From an uncultured Bacteroidales bacterium (lineage in GTDB: Bacteria; Bacteroidota; Bacteroidia; Bacteroidales; UBA1715): 23,576 bases of DNA. The stretch lies in NCBI GenBank assembly GCA_937892155.1, contig CALAUG010000066.1:1-23576 (forward strand). Reading direction: 5' to 3'. The position numbers and the translations under genes were made by a program. Below are positions 15,678 through 23,474 of this stretch, piece after piece; within the stretch, counting starts at the first letter, position 1, and each line of letters begins with the position of its first letter. Below the pieces are notes generated by a model. That model was not told where the DNA came from. It made no database searches and saw only the letters and a program-made list of their open reading frames with translations.

Positions 15678-16832
15678 ATGGCAATAATGAAGTTCCAGGG
15701 CATAGGCATCAGCGCAATGGCTGGTGCCGTGCCTTCTCACATTATCGAGAATCTGAAATACACTGAGTTCTTTCCGCAGGAGCAGGTGAATGAGGTGGTG
15801 GAAAAGGTGGGCGTGTATGAAAGACGCTTTGCCGATGCCCAAACCTGTTCGTCCGACCTTTGCTTTGCGGCAGCTCAGAAGTTGTTTGCAGACAACGATA
15901 TAGACCGTTCGGAGATTGACCTGCTGGTGTTCATCAGTCAGACTCAGGACTACCGTATGCCGGCTACAGCCTGCACATTGCAGCATAGGCTTGGGTTGTC
16001 AAACTCTTGTATCGCATTTGACATCAACCTCGGCTGTTCGGCATTCATCTATGGAATGAGCGTTGTCTATTCTATGATGCAGCAGTCAGGATTGCGTAAG
16101 GCTTTGATACTTGACGGAGAAACCAGAAGCAAGGTGTATGGACCTCGTGACAGGCGTTCCGCTTTTATCTTCGGTGATGGTGGTGTGGCTGCTCTTGTGG
16201 AGAGGGATGAGAAGTTTGGCGAGACCACTTTTTCCCTGAACTCGGATGGTTCGCGTGCAGACCTCATTATGATCAAGGCTGGCGGCTACCGTCATCCTTC
16301 CACCCCAGAGACTCTGAAAGAGCGAGTGGTGGATGAGTACGGCAATATGCGTTCCGAGGAACAGGGGTATATGAAAGGTGGCGATGTGTTCAATTTCGTT
16401 ATCCGTGAGATTCCACGAGACCTGAAGAAGACTCTTGCCGAAAGCGGTAAGACGGTCGAAGAACTTGACTATATAGTGTTCCATCAGGCAAATAACTTCA
16501 TCAACAGCTATATTGCCAAGAAGATGAAGCTAGATGTCGAAAAGATTCCTCATACCATCGAGAAGTTCGGCAATACTTCATCCGTATCCGTTCCGCTTAC
16601 TATCGTGAGTGAACTTCGTGGAAAGTTGGAGGGCTCGAAGACTCTGATGCTGTCAGCCTTTGGCGTAGGAATGACCTGGGCTTCGGCAATCGCTTCGTTT
16701 GTCGATACCAAGATTTCTGAGATAGTTGAGGTTTGCGAAGGCCAGCCTGTGGATGAATCGCTTCGCAGAGAATACACGCCTATAGAAGGCGAAAGTGAGG
16801 AATCGGATACTCACCCAAATAAAGATGAATAG
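15678..16832 (+). CDS. 3-oxoacyl-ACP synthase III (KAS III) family enzyme
   Basis: The 384-residue thiolase-fold protein has the FabH-type catalytic triad: Cys120 in NLGCSAFIYG, His269 in FHQAN and Asn299 in FGNTSS. It should condense an acyl-CoA starter with a malonyl-carrier to give a 3-oxoacyl-carrier. It carries a charged extension of about 30-40 residues after the usual FabH end (from roughly 346), rich in Glu, Asp and Ser, that has no obvious function. Lying between a dedicated carrier and two tandem SDRs, it probably makes a short acyl group for sugar decoration rather than membrane lipid. The stop overlaps an in-frame-shifted ATG at 16825, but the downstream gene is best started at 16834. 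An alternative start is Met4 (15687). Confidence 0.9.
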   Translation: MAIMKFQGIGISAMAGAVPSHIIENLKYTEFFPQEQVNEVVEKVGVYERRFADAQTCSSDLCFAAAQKLFADNDIDRSEIDLLVFISQTQDYRMPATACTLQHRLGLSNSCIAFDINLGCSAFIYGMSVVYSMMQQSGLRKALILDGETRSKVYGPRDRRSAFIFGDGGVAALVERDEKFGETTFSLNSDGSRADLIMIKAGGYRHPSTPETLKERVVDEYGNMRSEEQGYMKGGDVFNFVIREIPRDLKKTLAESGKTVEELDYIVFHQANNFINSYIAKKMKLDVEKIPHTIEKFGNTSSVSVPLTIVSELRGKLEGSKTLMLSAFGVGMTWASAIASFVDTKISEIVEVCEGQPVDESLRREYTPIEGESEESDTHPNKDE

Positions 16833-16833
16833 T

Positions 16834-17593
16834 ATGTTCAATCCGTTTACACTTGAAGGTAAAACCATTCTGATTACCGGAGCATCCTCTGGTATCGGGA
16901 GGCAATGCGCCATTGACTGCTCAAAGATGGGTGCCAAAGTTGTTCTTGTGGCAAGAAATCAAGAACGACTGGAAGAAACTCTTTCGTTGATGGAAGGGGA
17001 AGGACATAGGGCTTATTCTTACGACCTTTCCAATCTTGACGGAATACAGGATTTTGTCTCTACAGCTGTAGCTGATAATGACAAGTTTGATGGATTTGTT
17101 CATGCAGCAGGAGTTGAAATGACAAAGCCTGTAAAACTTCTTACACCAGAAGACTATGAAGATATATTCCGTGTGAATACTCTGAGTGGTTTCGAGTTTG
17201 CTCGCCAACTCACTGGTATTAAGCGTTTTAACAAACGGGGGGGGGGTAATTTTTATTGCCTCAATCACAGCCGTAATAGCTCGTGGAGGAGTAGCAGCTT
17301 ATTCAGCATCCAAAGGAGCACTCATTAGTGCAGCCCGTGTGATGGCGGTGGAGTTGGCAAAACGGCAGATTCGTGTCAATTGCATATCTCCGGGAACCGT
17401 TCCCACTCCATTGATGCAGAATTATCTCTCAACTTTAAGTGAAGAACAATACAAAGCCCGAGTCGATGGGTTCCCTCTTGGCCTTGGCGAAACAACGGAT
17501 GTCAGCAATGCAGTTGTGTATCTGCTGTCCGATGCCAGCCGATGGATTACAGGTCAGAACCTTATAATTGACGGAGGATATACAATTCAATAA
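16834..17593 (+). CDS. SDR oxidoreductase 1 (FabG-like), split by a G10 tract (OFF as sequenced)
   Basis: A classical SDR. TGASSGIG at 15-22 binds NAD(P). With one G fewer the protein has 252 residues, with catalytic Ser143, Tyr156 and Lys160 (YSASK), and ends in DASRWITGQNLIIDGGY, typical of FabG-like enzymes. As sequenced with ten G, the frame breaks at codon 135 and stops at 17328 (164 residues), losing Tyr and Lys, so the product should be inactive. Nine or twelve G restores it. The start at 16834 is chosen because MFNPFTLEGK aligns with MYNPFTLENK of the paralogue at 17643, placing the true N-terminus just after the KAS III stop. It probably reduces the 3-oxoacyl-carrier made by the KAS III to a 3-hydroxyacyl form. 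Confidence 0.88.
17237..17246 (+). repeat. G10 tract in SDR gene 1 (frame broken)
   Basis: Ten consecutive G between ACAAAC and TAATTT. Nine G gives NKRGGVIFIAS, which aligns with SKEGASIVFFTS in the intact paralogue. The paralogue's DNA at this point (GGAGGGTGC) lacks the homopolymer. Confidence 0.95.
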
Positions 17594-17642
17594 TCCACGT
17601 GCAGACTTCGGTGGTTTGCCGTGGGCAACAAACTACTGAAGA

Positions 17643-18404
17643 ATGTATAACCCATTTACATTAGAAAATAAGAACATACTCATTACAGGAGCGTCATCAG
17701 GAATTGGCAGACAATGTGCCATTGATTGCTCAAAGATGGGTGCAAAGGTGGTACTGATAGGCCGTAACGAACAACGATTGGCTGAAACGCTCTCTCAGGT
17801 GGAAGGAGAAGGGCATTTGGTTGTAACATACGACCTTACTAACAGCCAAGGGATAAAAGATATGGTAGCAAGTGTAGTACAAGAAGTCGGGCAAATTCAC
17901 GGAGCCTTGCATTGTGCTGGCATAAGCGATACCATTCCGTTGAAACTTATGAAGATTGATGTTATTGACAAATTTTTCAGGAGCAATGTCTATAGTGCCA
18001 TTGAACTGTCACGCGAGATATGTTCTATGAAGAATGTGTCAAAGGAGGGTGCAAGCATTGTGTTTTTCACTTCCATTATGGGATGTGTTGGTGAAAGCGG
18101 AAAGTCACTTTACAGTATGACCAAAGGTGCTCTCATAGCAGCTGCAAGGTCGCTTGCCTGTGAATATGCAAAGAAGAAGATTCGCTTCAATTGCGTAAGT
18201 CCCGGAGCAATACTGACACCTATCAATGCCAATCTACCTCACATGGCAGATCCGGAGAAGAGGGCGGCTTTGGAAGAAAAACACCTGCTTGGATTAGGCG
18301 AATGTTCTGACATAAGCAATGCTTGTATATATTTGTTGTCTGATGCCAGTAGGTGGATTACTGGTCAGAATCTGATTGTGGATGGAGGATATACGGCAAG
18401 GTAA
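17643..18404 (+). CDS. SDR oxidoreductase 2 (FabG-like), intact paralogue
   Basis: This 253-residue classical SDR has TGASSGIG at 15-22, catalytic Ser144, Tyr157 and Lys161 (YSMTK), and the C-terminal DASRWITGQNLIVDGGY. It is closely related to the SDR at 16834: the first 35 residues are nearly identical and the DNA around the IDCSKMGAK segment still matches almost base for base, so this is a fairly recent tandem duplication. It has no poly-G tract. The two copies diverge in the substrate-side region (for example KLLTPEDYEDIF against KLMKIDVIDKFF), so they may handle different acyl or sugar substrates. A 49-base gap separates them. A 64-base AT-rich gap follows. Confidence 0.92.
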   Translation: MYNPFTLENKNILITGASSGIGRQCAIDCSKMGAKVVLIGRNEQRLAETLSQVEGEGHLVVTYDLTNSQGIKDMVASVVQEVGQIHGALHCAGISDTIPLKLMKIDVIDKFFRSNVYSAIELSREICSMKNVSKEGASIVFFTSIMGCVGESGKSLYSMTKGALIAAARSLACEYAKKKIRFNCVSPGAILTPINANLPHMADPEKRAALEEKHLLGLGECSDISNACIYLLSDASRWITGQNLIVDGGYTAR

Positions 18405-18468
18405 GGAGTAAAAGTTCTAAGGACAATTATATTTAAAGATTTTAACCACTCATATTTATCAGAACAGG

Positions 18469-19659
18469 ATGAAGAAGATCTTCACTCAAGTAAATATTTA
18501 CACACTAGTTGCCTTGCTATGTTTCATCAGGCAAGATGTGTTCGGTGCGGGAAATATCATATCACAAGGTTCGTTTGTGTTGTATTTCGCATTGTCATTT
18601 TATTACTTCTTCGTTGCTCATTCTGAGTTTGGGAGATCGAAGACCATAAAGGCTGTTGATGTCTTACTTGGGTTATTTGTAACCTATGGTGTATTGTTTT
18701 TGATAACAGGTATCGATTCTTCCTGGAAATTGGCCGGTTCTCCAAGGGCTTATTTTGAGAGTATCCTAGATTCCTTGTTGCCGATATATGCCTTTTATTA
18801 TTTTGGCCGCAAAGGTTTGTTATCAAATAGATGGTTCTGGTTTTGGGCGGTTTTGTTTTTTGCGACAGCATATATACATTATCAGCAAACTTTGATAACC
18901 GCTTTGGAGAGGGCATTAGACAACAGAGAAGAGACTACCAATAATGCCGGGTACACTTTCCTGGCTCTGATTCCCTTGATGGCTTTGTTTAAGGAGAAAC
19001 CAATCATTCAATATGTAGGGCTTGGGATAATTTCTTTTTTTGTGCTTTCTGGAATGAAGAGAGGTGCTATTTTGATATGCGGAATATGCCTTCTTGTGTT
19101 TATATGGCAATCTATGAAAAGTACGCAAAGTTCTCGTAAGACTATTTTGGTGCTACTGCTCTCAGGAGTCTTGTTTTATGTTGTGTATCATTATATTGAG
19201 AATCTTTTGTTGAACAGTTCGTATTTCAGTGCTCGATTATTATCCACTCTGGAAGGAAACTCAAGCGGACGAGATGCTATATGGAGTGATTTCATTAGTT
19301 TCTATTTCAACCAAAGCAATCCATTGAGAATGATATTCGGTAATGGCGCTCAAGCGAACTTGCATTATATGGGGATAAATGCACATAATGACTGGCTTAA
19401 TTTTTTGGTGGAAATGGGAATAATCGGTATAGTTGTTTACTTTCTCTTCTGGCGTACACTATATCGAACTTATAAAGATGCCAAAATATCGTGTTCTAAA
19501 GAAATAACGATAGCGATAGTAATGTTTTTAATTATATATAGTATAAAAACACTCTTCTCGTATTCGATAACAGCAATGTCCTTCTATGCGACAAGTGTGT
19601 TTGGATATTGCATAGGTGTGTATGAGAATAATAAGAAAATATCTAACGAACTATTGTAA
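18469..19659 (+). CDS. wzy: Wzy-like O-antigen/capsule polymerase
   Basis: A 396-residue hydrophobic protein with about ten to twelve predicted membrane segments and a large periplasmic loop in the second half. The loop carries SSGRDAIWSDFI and AHNDWLNFLVEMGIIG, the pattern typical of O-antigen ligase/polymerase (Wzy_C-like) proteins. It should polymerise flipped repeat units at the periplasmic face of the inner membrane, working with Wzx (4276). A WaaL-type ligase has similar motifs and cannot be excluded, but its location among polysaccharide genes favours the polymerase. The gene is AT-rich like wzx, as is usual for Wzx and Wzy genes. It starts 64 bases after SDR 2. Confidence 0.85.
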   Translation: MKKIFTQVNIYTLVALLCFIRQDVFGAGNIISQGSFVLYFALSFYYFFVAHSEFGRSKTIKAVDVLLGLFVTYGVLFLITGIDSSWKLAGSPRAYFESILDSLLPIYAFYYFGRKGLLSNRWFWFWAVLFFATAYIHYQQTLITALERALDNREETTNNAGYTFLALIPLMALFKEKPIIQYVGLGIISFFVLSGMKRGAILICGICLLVFIWQSMKSTQSSRKTILVLLLSGVLFYVVYHYIENLLLNSSYFSARLLSTLEGNSSGRDAIWSDFISFYFNQSNPLRMIFGNGAQANLHYMGINAHNDWLNFLVEMGIIGIVVYFLFWRTLYRTYKDAKISCSKEITIAIVMFLIIYSIKTLFSYSITAMSFYATSVFGYCIGVYENNKKISNELL

Positions 19660-19671
19660 TAACAGATAAAC

Positions 19672-20685
19672 ATGAAAATAGCTATAGCGAATCCGCATAA
19701 TTTCTCAAATGCGGCAGTTTGGAAGGAATATGCAAAAAAGAAAGGGATTGAATGCATAGAAGTAAATCCGTATGACAATGATATAGTTGATCAGGTACGA
19801 GATTGCGACTACTTCTTTTGGCATCATTCTCAGACTTCCTACAAAGACCTGATTTTAGCGAAACCCTTACTTTTCTCTTTGCAGTGCGCTGGGGTAAAAG
19901 TTTACCCGAATTTCGACTCCGGATGGCACTTTGATGATAAGCTTGGGCAGAAATATTTCCTTGAAGCAGCTGGAGCTCCGTTGGTTAAATCCTATGCGTT
20001 TTATTCTGAAGAGGAAGCCTTGGAATGGGCGAAACAAACAGAATATCCCAAGGTGTTCAAACTGAGGGGTGGTGCGGCAGCCAAGAACGTCAAATTGGTC
20101 CATGATTTCAAAGAAACTCAAAAACTAATCCGACAGGCCTTTCACAGAGGATTTCCATATTTTGATGCAGTAGGTGAACTTAAGGAGACATACTCTAAAT
20201 TCAAAAGGCACAAAGCTTCGATAAAGAATCTTCTAGGGGCGTTCTTTAGATTATTCAAGCATAGCCATAAAAATGATTTGTATCATTCAGAGAAGGGCTA
20301 TGTATATTTTCAAGATTTTATGCCAGGGAATACCTACGATACTCGCATTGTCGTGATTGGCGGGAAGTATGCTGTTGCAGAACGTCGTATGACCAGGAAG
20401 AATGATTTCAGGGCTTCCGGAAGTGGTGACTTCTCTTACGAAGGTATTGATGAAAACATAGTAAAGATTGCGATAGAAACCGCAAAGAAACTCAAGATGC
20501 AATCTGTAGCATACGATTTTGTATATGATGCTGACCATAACCCTAAAATTGTCGAAATCTGCTTTGGTTTTGGCACCAAAGGAATCAGTCATGCTCCTTA
20601 TTTCTGGGATGATAAAATGGTTAAGCATGAGAATGAGCCGTTTGATATTTCTACTTGGATAATAGATAGTGTTATCAATGGATAA
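19672..20685 (+). CDS. ATP-grasp ligase-like protein
   Basis: The 337-residue protein resembles RimK-type ATP-grasp enzymes. PKVFKLRGGAAAKNVKLV has the ATP-binding Lys and glycine loop, DTRIVVIGGKYAVAERRM is the central region, and YDFVYDADHNPKIVEICFGFG supplies the metal-binding Asp, Glu and partner residues. Glu is kept in VEICFGFG where many family members have Asn after it. It may couple an amino acid or other amine to a sugar carboxylate. It shares only the fold with the ATP-grasp protein at 5762. The N-terminal region (MKIAIANPHNFSNAAVW) suits the usual pre-ATP-grasp domain. Its stop overlaps the ATG of the next glycosyltransferase, implying translational coupling. The substrate is not readable from sequence. 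Confidence 0.8.
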   Translation: MKIAIANPHNFSNAAVWKEYAKKKGIECIEVNPYDNDIVDQVRDCDYFFWHHSQTSYKDLILAKPLLFSLQCAGVKVYPNFDSGWHFDDKLGQKYFLEAAGAPLVKSYAFYSEEEALEWAKQTEYPKVFKLRGGAAAKNVKLVHDFKETQKLIRQAFHRGFPYFDAVGELKETYSKFKRHKASIKNLLGAFFRLFKHSHKNDLYHSEKGYVYFQDFMPGNTYDTRIVVIGGKYAVAERRMTRKNDFRASGSGDFSYEGIDENIVKIAIETAKKLKMQSVAYDFVYDADHNPKIVEICFGFGTKGISHAPYFWDDKMVKHENEPFDISTWIIDSVING

Positions 20686-21829
20686 AAGACGCATACTTTT
20701 CATTCTTCCATCATTTGAGGTTGGAGGAACTACCGTCAGCACAAGGAATCTCATTTCGGTACTGGATAAGAACCGATACGAGATTACCGTGTTGTCTCTC
20801 TCGGGCAAGGGCCTGTTAAGGGATAAATATAAAGATGTCCAACAACTTCAGTCAGACTTTCTTGCTCGGGCGTTGGCTCTTAACTGGTGGAAGAAAGCAG
20901 ATGGTCTGGTGGAGAAAATACTGACTGCGTCAGTTAGATATCTGGCAAGTCATAGTAGAAAGTTGAAAGAAACGTTTATCAAACGTTCAATACACCATAT
21001 TTTCAAAGGGCAGCACTTTGACACTGTTGTTGCCTGTGAGGAGAGCTTTGCCACTCTTTATACTTCGTATGTAAAATGCCAGAACAAGGTGGCTTGGATA
21101 AGATGTGACTATGGTCGGTATTATGAGGAAAGAGGACGGAAGAATGAGAATTTCTATGGTGAGTATAACAAAATAGTATGTGTGGCGGAGAAGACGTGTG
21201 AGAATTTCAAGAAGATTTATCCGGAATTGGCTTCAAAGGCTGTCTGCATCAACAATCCCCAAAACGAGGAGATGATTCTTAATGGGTCGAAAGAGAACGA
21301 TCACGACTCAAGTTTCAACAGAGACTTGTTTACGATAGTTTCGGTGGGTAGGTTTTCTGGAGTGAAACGTTTCGAGATGATTCCCTCCATTGCAAAGCAT
21401 TTGAAAGATTTGGGTCTTGCATTCAGATGGTATATCGTTGGGGATGGCGATTTAAGAAAAATAATTGAAGACGAAATTGCAAGGTTTAATGTGCGGGACA
21501 ATGTCGTGCTTCTGGGCTTCAAGAGTAATCCTCATTATTACATTGCTAACTCCGATTTGTTTGTGTGCCTTTCCTCATCAGAGGCTTGCCCGAGAGTAAT
21601 CAACGAAGCAAAGATTCTTGGCACACCTATCATCTGCACAGATTTCTCCACAGCACCTGAATTCATAGAGAATGGTAAGGATGGGGTAATCGTCCCGATC
21701 TCCGAAATACCGGATGCAATAGAACGGTTGATGAAAGATGATAACTTGTACAACCGTTATAAAAACGAGATACTGAAATTCAGATTCGACAATACACAGA
21801 TATTAACTAAATTGGAAGAAATATTATAG
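20678..21829 (+). CDS. GT4-family (GT-B) glycosyltransferase
   Basis: This roughly 383-residue protein has the GT-B architecture. FILPSFEVGGTTVSTRNLI at the N-terminus is the usual glycine-rich loop, and IVSVGRFSGVKRFEMIPSIA starts the donor-binding domain. The EX7E-type segment EACPRVINEAKILGTPIICTD, with STAPEFIENGKDGVIVP after it, is typical of family 4. It should transfer a sugar from a nucleotide donor to the lipid-linked intermediate at the cytoplasmic membrane face. I chose the ATG at 20678, which overlaps the preceding stop by 8 bases and gives MDKRRILFILPSF; an in-frame ATG at 20669 would add three residues (MLS). The next gene starts 2 bases after its stop. Confidence 0.9.
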   Translation: MDKRRILFILPSFEVGGTTVSTRNLISVLDKNRYEITVLSLSGKGLLRDKYKDVQQLQSDFLARALALNWWKKADGLVEKILTASVRYLASHSRKLKETFIKRSIHHIFKGQHFDTVVACEESFATLYTSYVKCQNKVAWIRCDYGRYYEERGRKNENFYGEYNKIVCVAEKTCENFKKIYPELASKAVCINNPQNEEMILNGSKENDHDSSFNRDLFTIVSVGRFSGVKRFEMIPSIAKHLKDLGLAFRWYIVGDGDLRKIIEDEIARFNVRDNVVLLGFKSNPHYYIANSDLFVCLSSSEACPRVINEAKILGTPIICTDFSTAPEFIENGKDGVIVPISEIPDAIERLMKDDNLYNRYKNEILKFRFDNTQILTKLEEIL

Positions 21830-21831
21830 CT

Positions 21832-22451
21832 ATGAAGCATTTATACAATTTCTTATTCTCCACCCTCCCCACCTTCTTCTGGTGCCTGCTCGCAGGCTTG
21901 CCATTTAACAAATCCTGGGGAATCAAAGGTCGTTTGTATGTGAACCGCAATTCTTGGTTGCTTCGGAAATTGCATCCAGAAATCAAGAAGGGAACGATTA
22001 CTATAGGTAGCAACTTCCATTGCAATAACAAGTTAACTTCCAATTCGGTAGGGATATTCCAACCTTGCTTCTTCAATATCTCGGCATCTGGAAGCCGAAT
22101 CGTGATAGGAAATAATGTCGGTATATCAGGCTCCACAATCAATGCGACTACAACAATCGCAATCGGAGATAACACTATCATCGGTTCTGGATGCCTGATT
22201 ACAGACACAGACTCTCACCCTATATTATTAGAGCATCGACTGTTACCTAATGGGGGGGGTACTACACTAAGCGTCAACCAATTACTATTGGCAAAGGAGT
22301 GTTTATAGGAGCGAGAAGCATAATTATGAAGGGTGTAACCATAGGAGATGGAGCTGTCATAGGAGCTGGGTCTGTAGTTACCAAGGATGTGCCCGCGAAT
22401 GCAATTGTCGCTGGCAATCCCGCAAAATTGATAAAAATGATAGAACAATGA
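21832..22451 (+). CDS. Hexapeptide-repeat acyltransferase 2, split by a G8 tract (OFF as sequenced)
   Basis: A left-handed beta-helix acyltransferase. Hexapeptide turns begin at IVIGNNVGISGSTINATTTIAIGDNTIIGSGC, followed by ITDTDSHPI, with the His expected in the active site. As sequenced the frame breaks at codon 141 and ends at 22308 (158 residues). With nine G the protein continues NGGGYYTKRQPITIGKGVFIG and DGAVIGAGSVVTKDVPANAIVAGNPAK to a stop at 22449-22451, giving 206 residues, the usual family length. In the ON frame the TGA stop overlaps the GT2 start (ATGA), so the OFF state, ending about 140 bases earlier, could also lower GT2 translation. The N-terminal hydrophobic stretch (FLFSTLPTFFWCLLAG) suggests membrane association. 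It starts 2 bases after the GT4 gene. Confidence 0.88.
22252..22259 (+). repeat. G8 tract in hexapeptide acyltransferase 2 (frame broken)
   Basis: Eight consecutive G between CTAAT and TACTAC. Nine (or six) G rejoins the frame through the rest of the beta-helix. The joint peptide NGGGY is the same as that at the adenylation-enzyme tract. Confidence 0.95.
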
Positions 22452-23335
22452 AAATAGCAGTAATTCTTACTTGTTTCAATAGGAAGCAGCAAACACTTTC
22501 GTGCCTCAAATCACTTTTTGAGGCGAGAGATAACTATTCGCCAAAGATAGATTTGCATATCTACCTTACTGATGATGGCTGTACAGATGGGACAGCCGAT
22601 GCGGTTTGTAGTTCGTTCCCAACAGAAAATATTACTATACTTCAAGGTGACGGAAATCTCTTCTGGGCTGGAGGAATGAGGATGGCTTGGAAAGAGGCGT
22701 TGAAAAAACATAATGAATACAGTTACTATCTCTTGATTAACGATGATACAGATATGCTGCAAAATATGTTTGAAGAGTTGTTTTCAGCAGAAGAGCATTG
22801 TAACGCGAAGTATCATCAGGAGGGAATTATCTCAGGAATTACATGTTCTAAAACCGATCATACTAAGATGACGTACGGAGGTGACGTTTGGGTAAATAAG
22901 TTGCTGGCTAAGCAAAGGCGGCTTAAACCAGATACTGAGCCACAGATGTGTGATATGACTAATGCAAATATCTTGCTTGTGCCAGTTTCTGTAGTTGATA
23001 GGATAGGGGTCTTTGATGAAGCATATATTCATGGTGTGGCAGATTATGATTATACAATGAGAGCTAGAAGTAAGGATATCCCTGTTTTGATAACGGCTAA
23101 CTTCTGTGGGGCATGTGATAACGACCACGATTCCTATGCAGAAATATTAACGAAACTTGTTTCTATGTCTTTTTCAGAAAGAAAGAAATATTTTAGTTTT
23201 CCCCCTCGCTCTGGTAAGGATCATCTGCATTTTATGAGAAAATATATGCCGTTGCGTTATCCCCTGGTATGGTTAGGAACTAAAATGAAAATGTATGTGC
23301 CAAAGTTGTATTGTCTGATACATAGTATTAGGTAA
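22448..23335 (+). CDS. GT2-family (GT-A) glycosyltransferase, WbbL-like
   Basis: The 295-residue GT-A protein has VILTCFNRKQQTLSCLKSLF at the N-terminus, DDGCTDGTADAV for the nucleotide-binding loop, and LLINDDTDM as the metal-binding DXD-type motif. AYIHGVADYDYTMRARSKD supplies the probable catalytic base region. The pattern NANILLVPVSVVDRIGVFDEAY is common in rhamnosyltransferase-like GT2 proteins, but the donor sugar cannot be named. The start overlaps the ON-frame stop of the acyltransferase 2 gene in an ATGA. It probably adds a sugar to the repeat unit. It is the last intact gene in the window. Confidence 0.9.
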   Translation: MKIAVILTCFNRKQQTLSCLKSLFEARDNYSPKIDLHIYLTDDGCTDGTADAVCSSFPTENITILQGDGNLFWAGGMRMAWKEALKKHNEYSYYLLINDDTDMLQNMFEELFSAEEHCNAKYHQEGIISGITCSKTDHTKMTYGGDVWVNKLLAKQRRLKPDTEPQMCDMTNANILLVPVSVVDRIGVFDEAYIHGVADYDYTMRARSKDIPVLITANFCGACDNDHDSYAEILTKLVSMSFSERKKYFSFPPRSGKDHLHFMRKYMPLRYPLVWLGTKMKMYVPKLYCLIHSIR

Positions 23336-23474
23336 ATCTACAATTTGTTTGTGTATCATTATCAATCTCATATCGTCCACTTCCGAAGTCCGCAAGGCTT
23401 TGGCAAAGGAACTGAAGAATGCAGGCTATAAAATTAGTGAAGACGCGCTTTTATAGCATAAACAATAAACCTAC
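23336..23474 (+). other. Short spacer with a coding-like remnant
   Basis: One frame reads ISSTSEVRKALAKELKNAGY followed by KISEDALL and a stop at 23455-23457, which looks protein-like, but no ATG opens it; a TTG at 23349 is the only near start. It may be the remains of a gene or a short unannotated one. No family is recognised. No terminator hairpin is visible. Confidence 0.3.

Noticed and set aside
8272..22259. Programmed ribosomal frameshifting at the G tracts
   Set aside because: The repairs need different directions (one G fewer in two genes, one more in the other two), and I see no shared downstream stem or upstream Shine-Dalgarno element. Transcriptional slippage remains possible.
7921..22451. 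The four broken genes as ordinary pseudogenes
   Set aside because: Each break lies exactly in a poly-G tract and nothing else is damaged. Motifs on both sides are intact, and one base repairs each to a family-typical length. Decay would not target only G runs.
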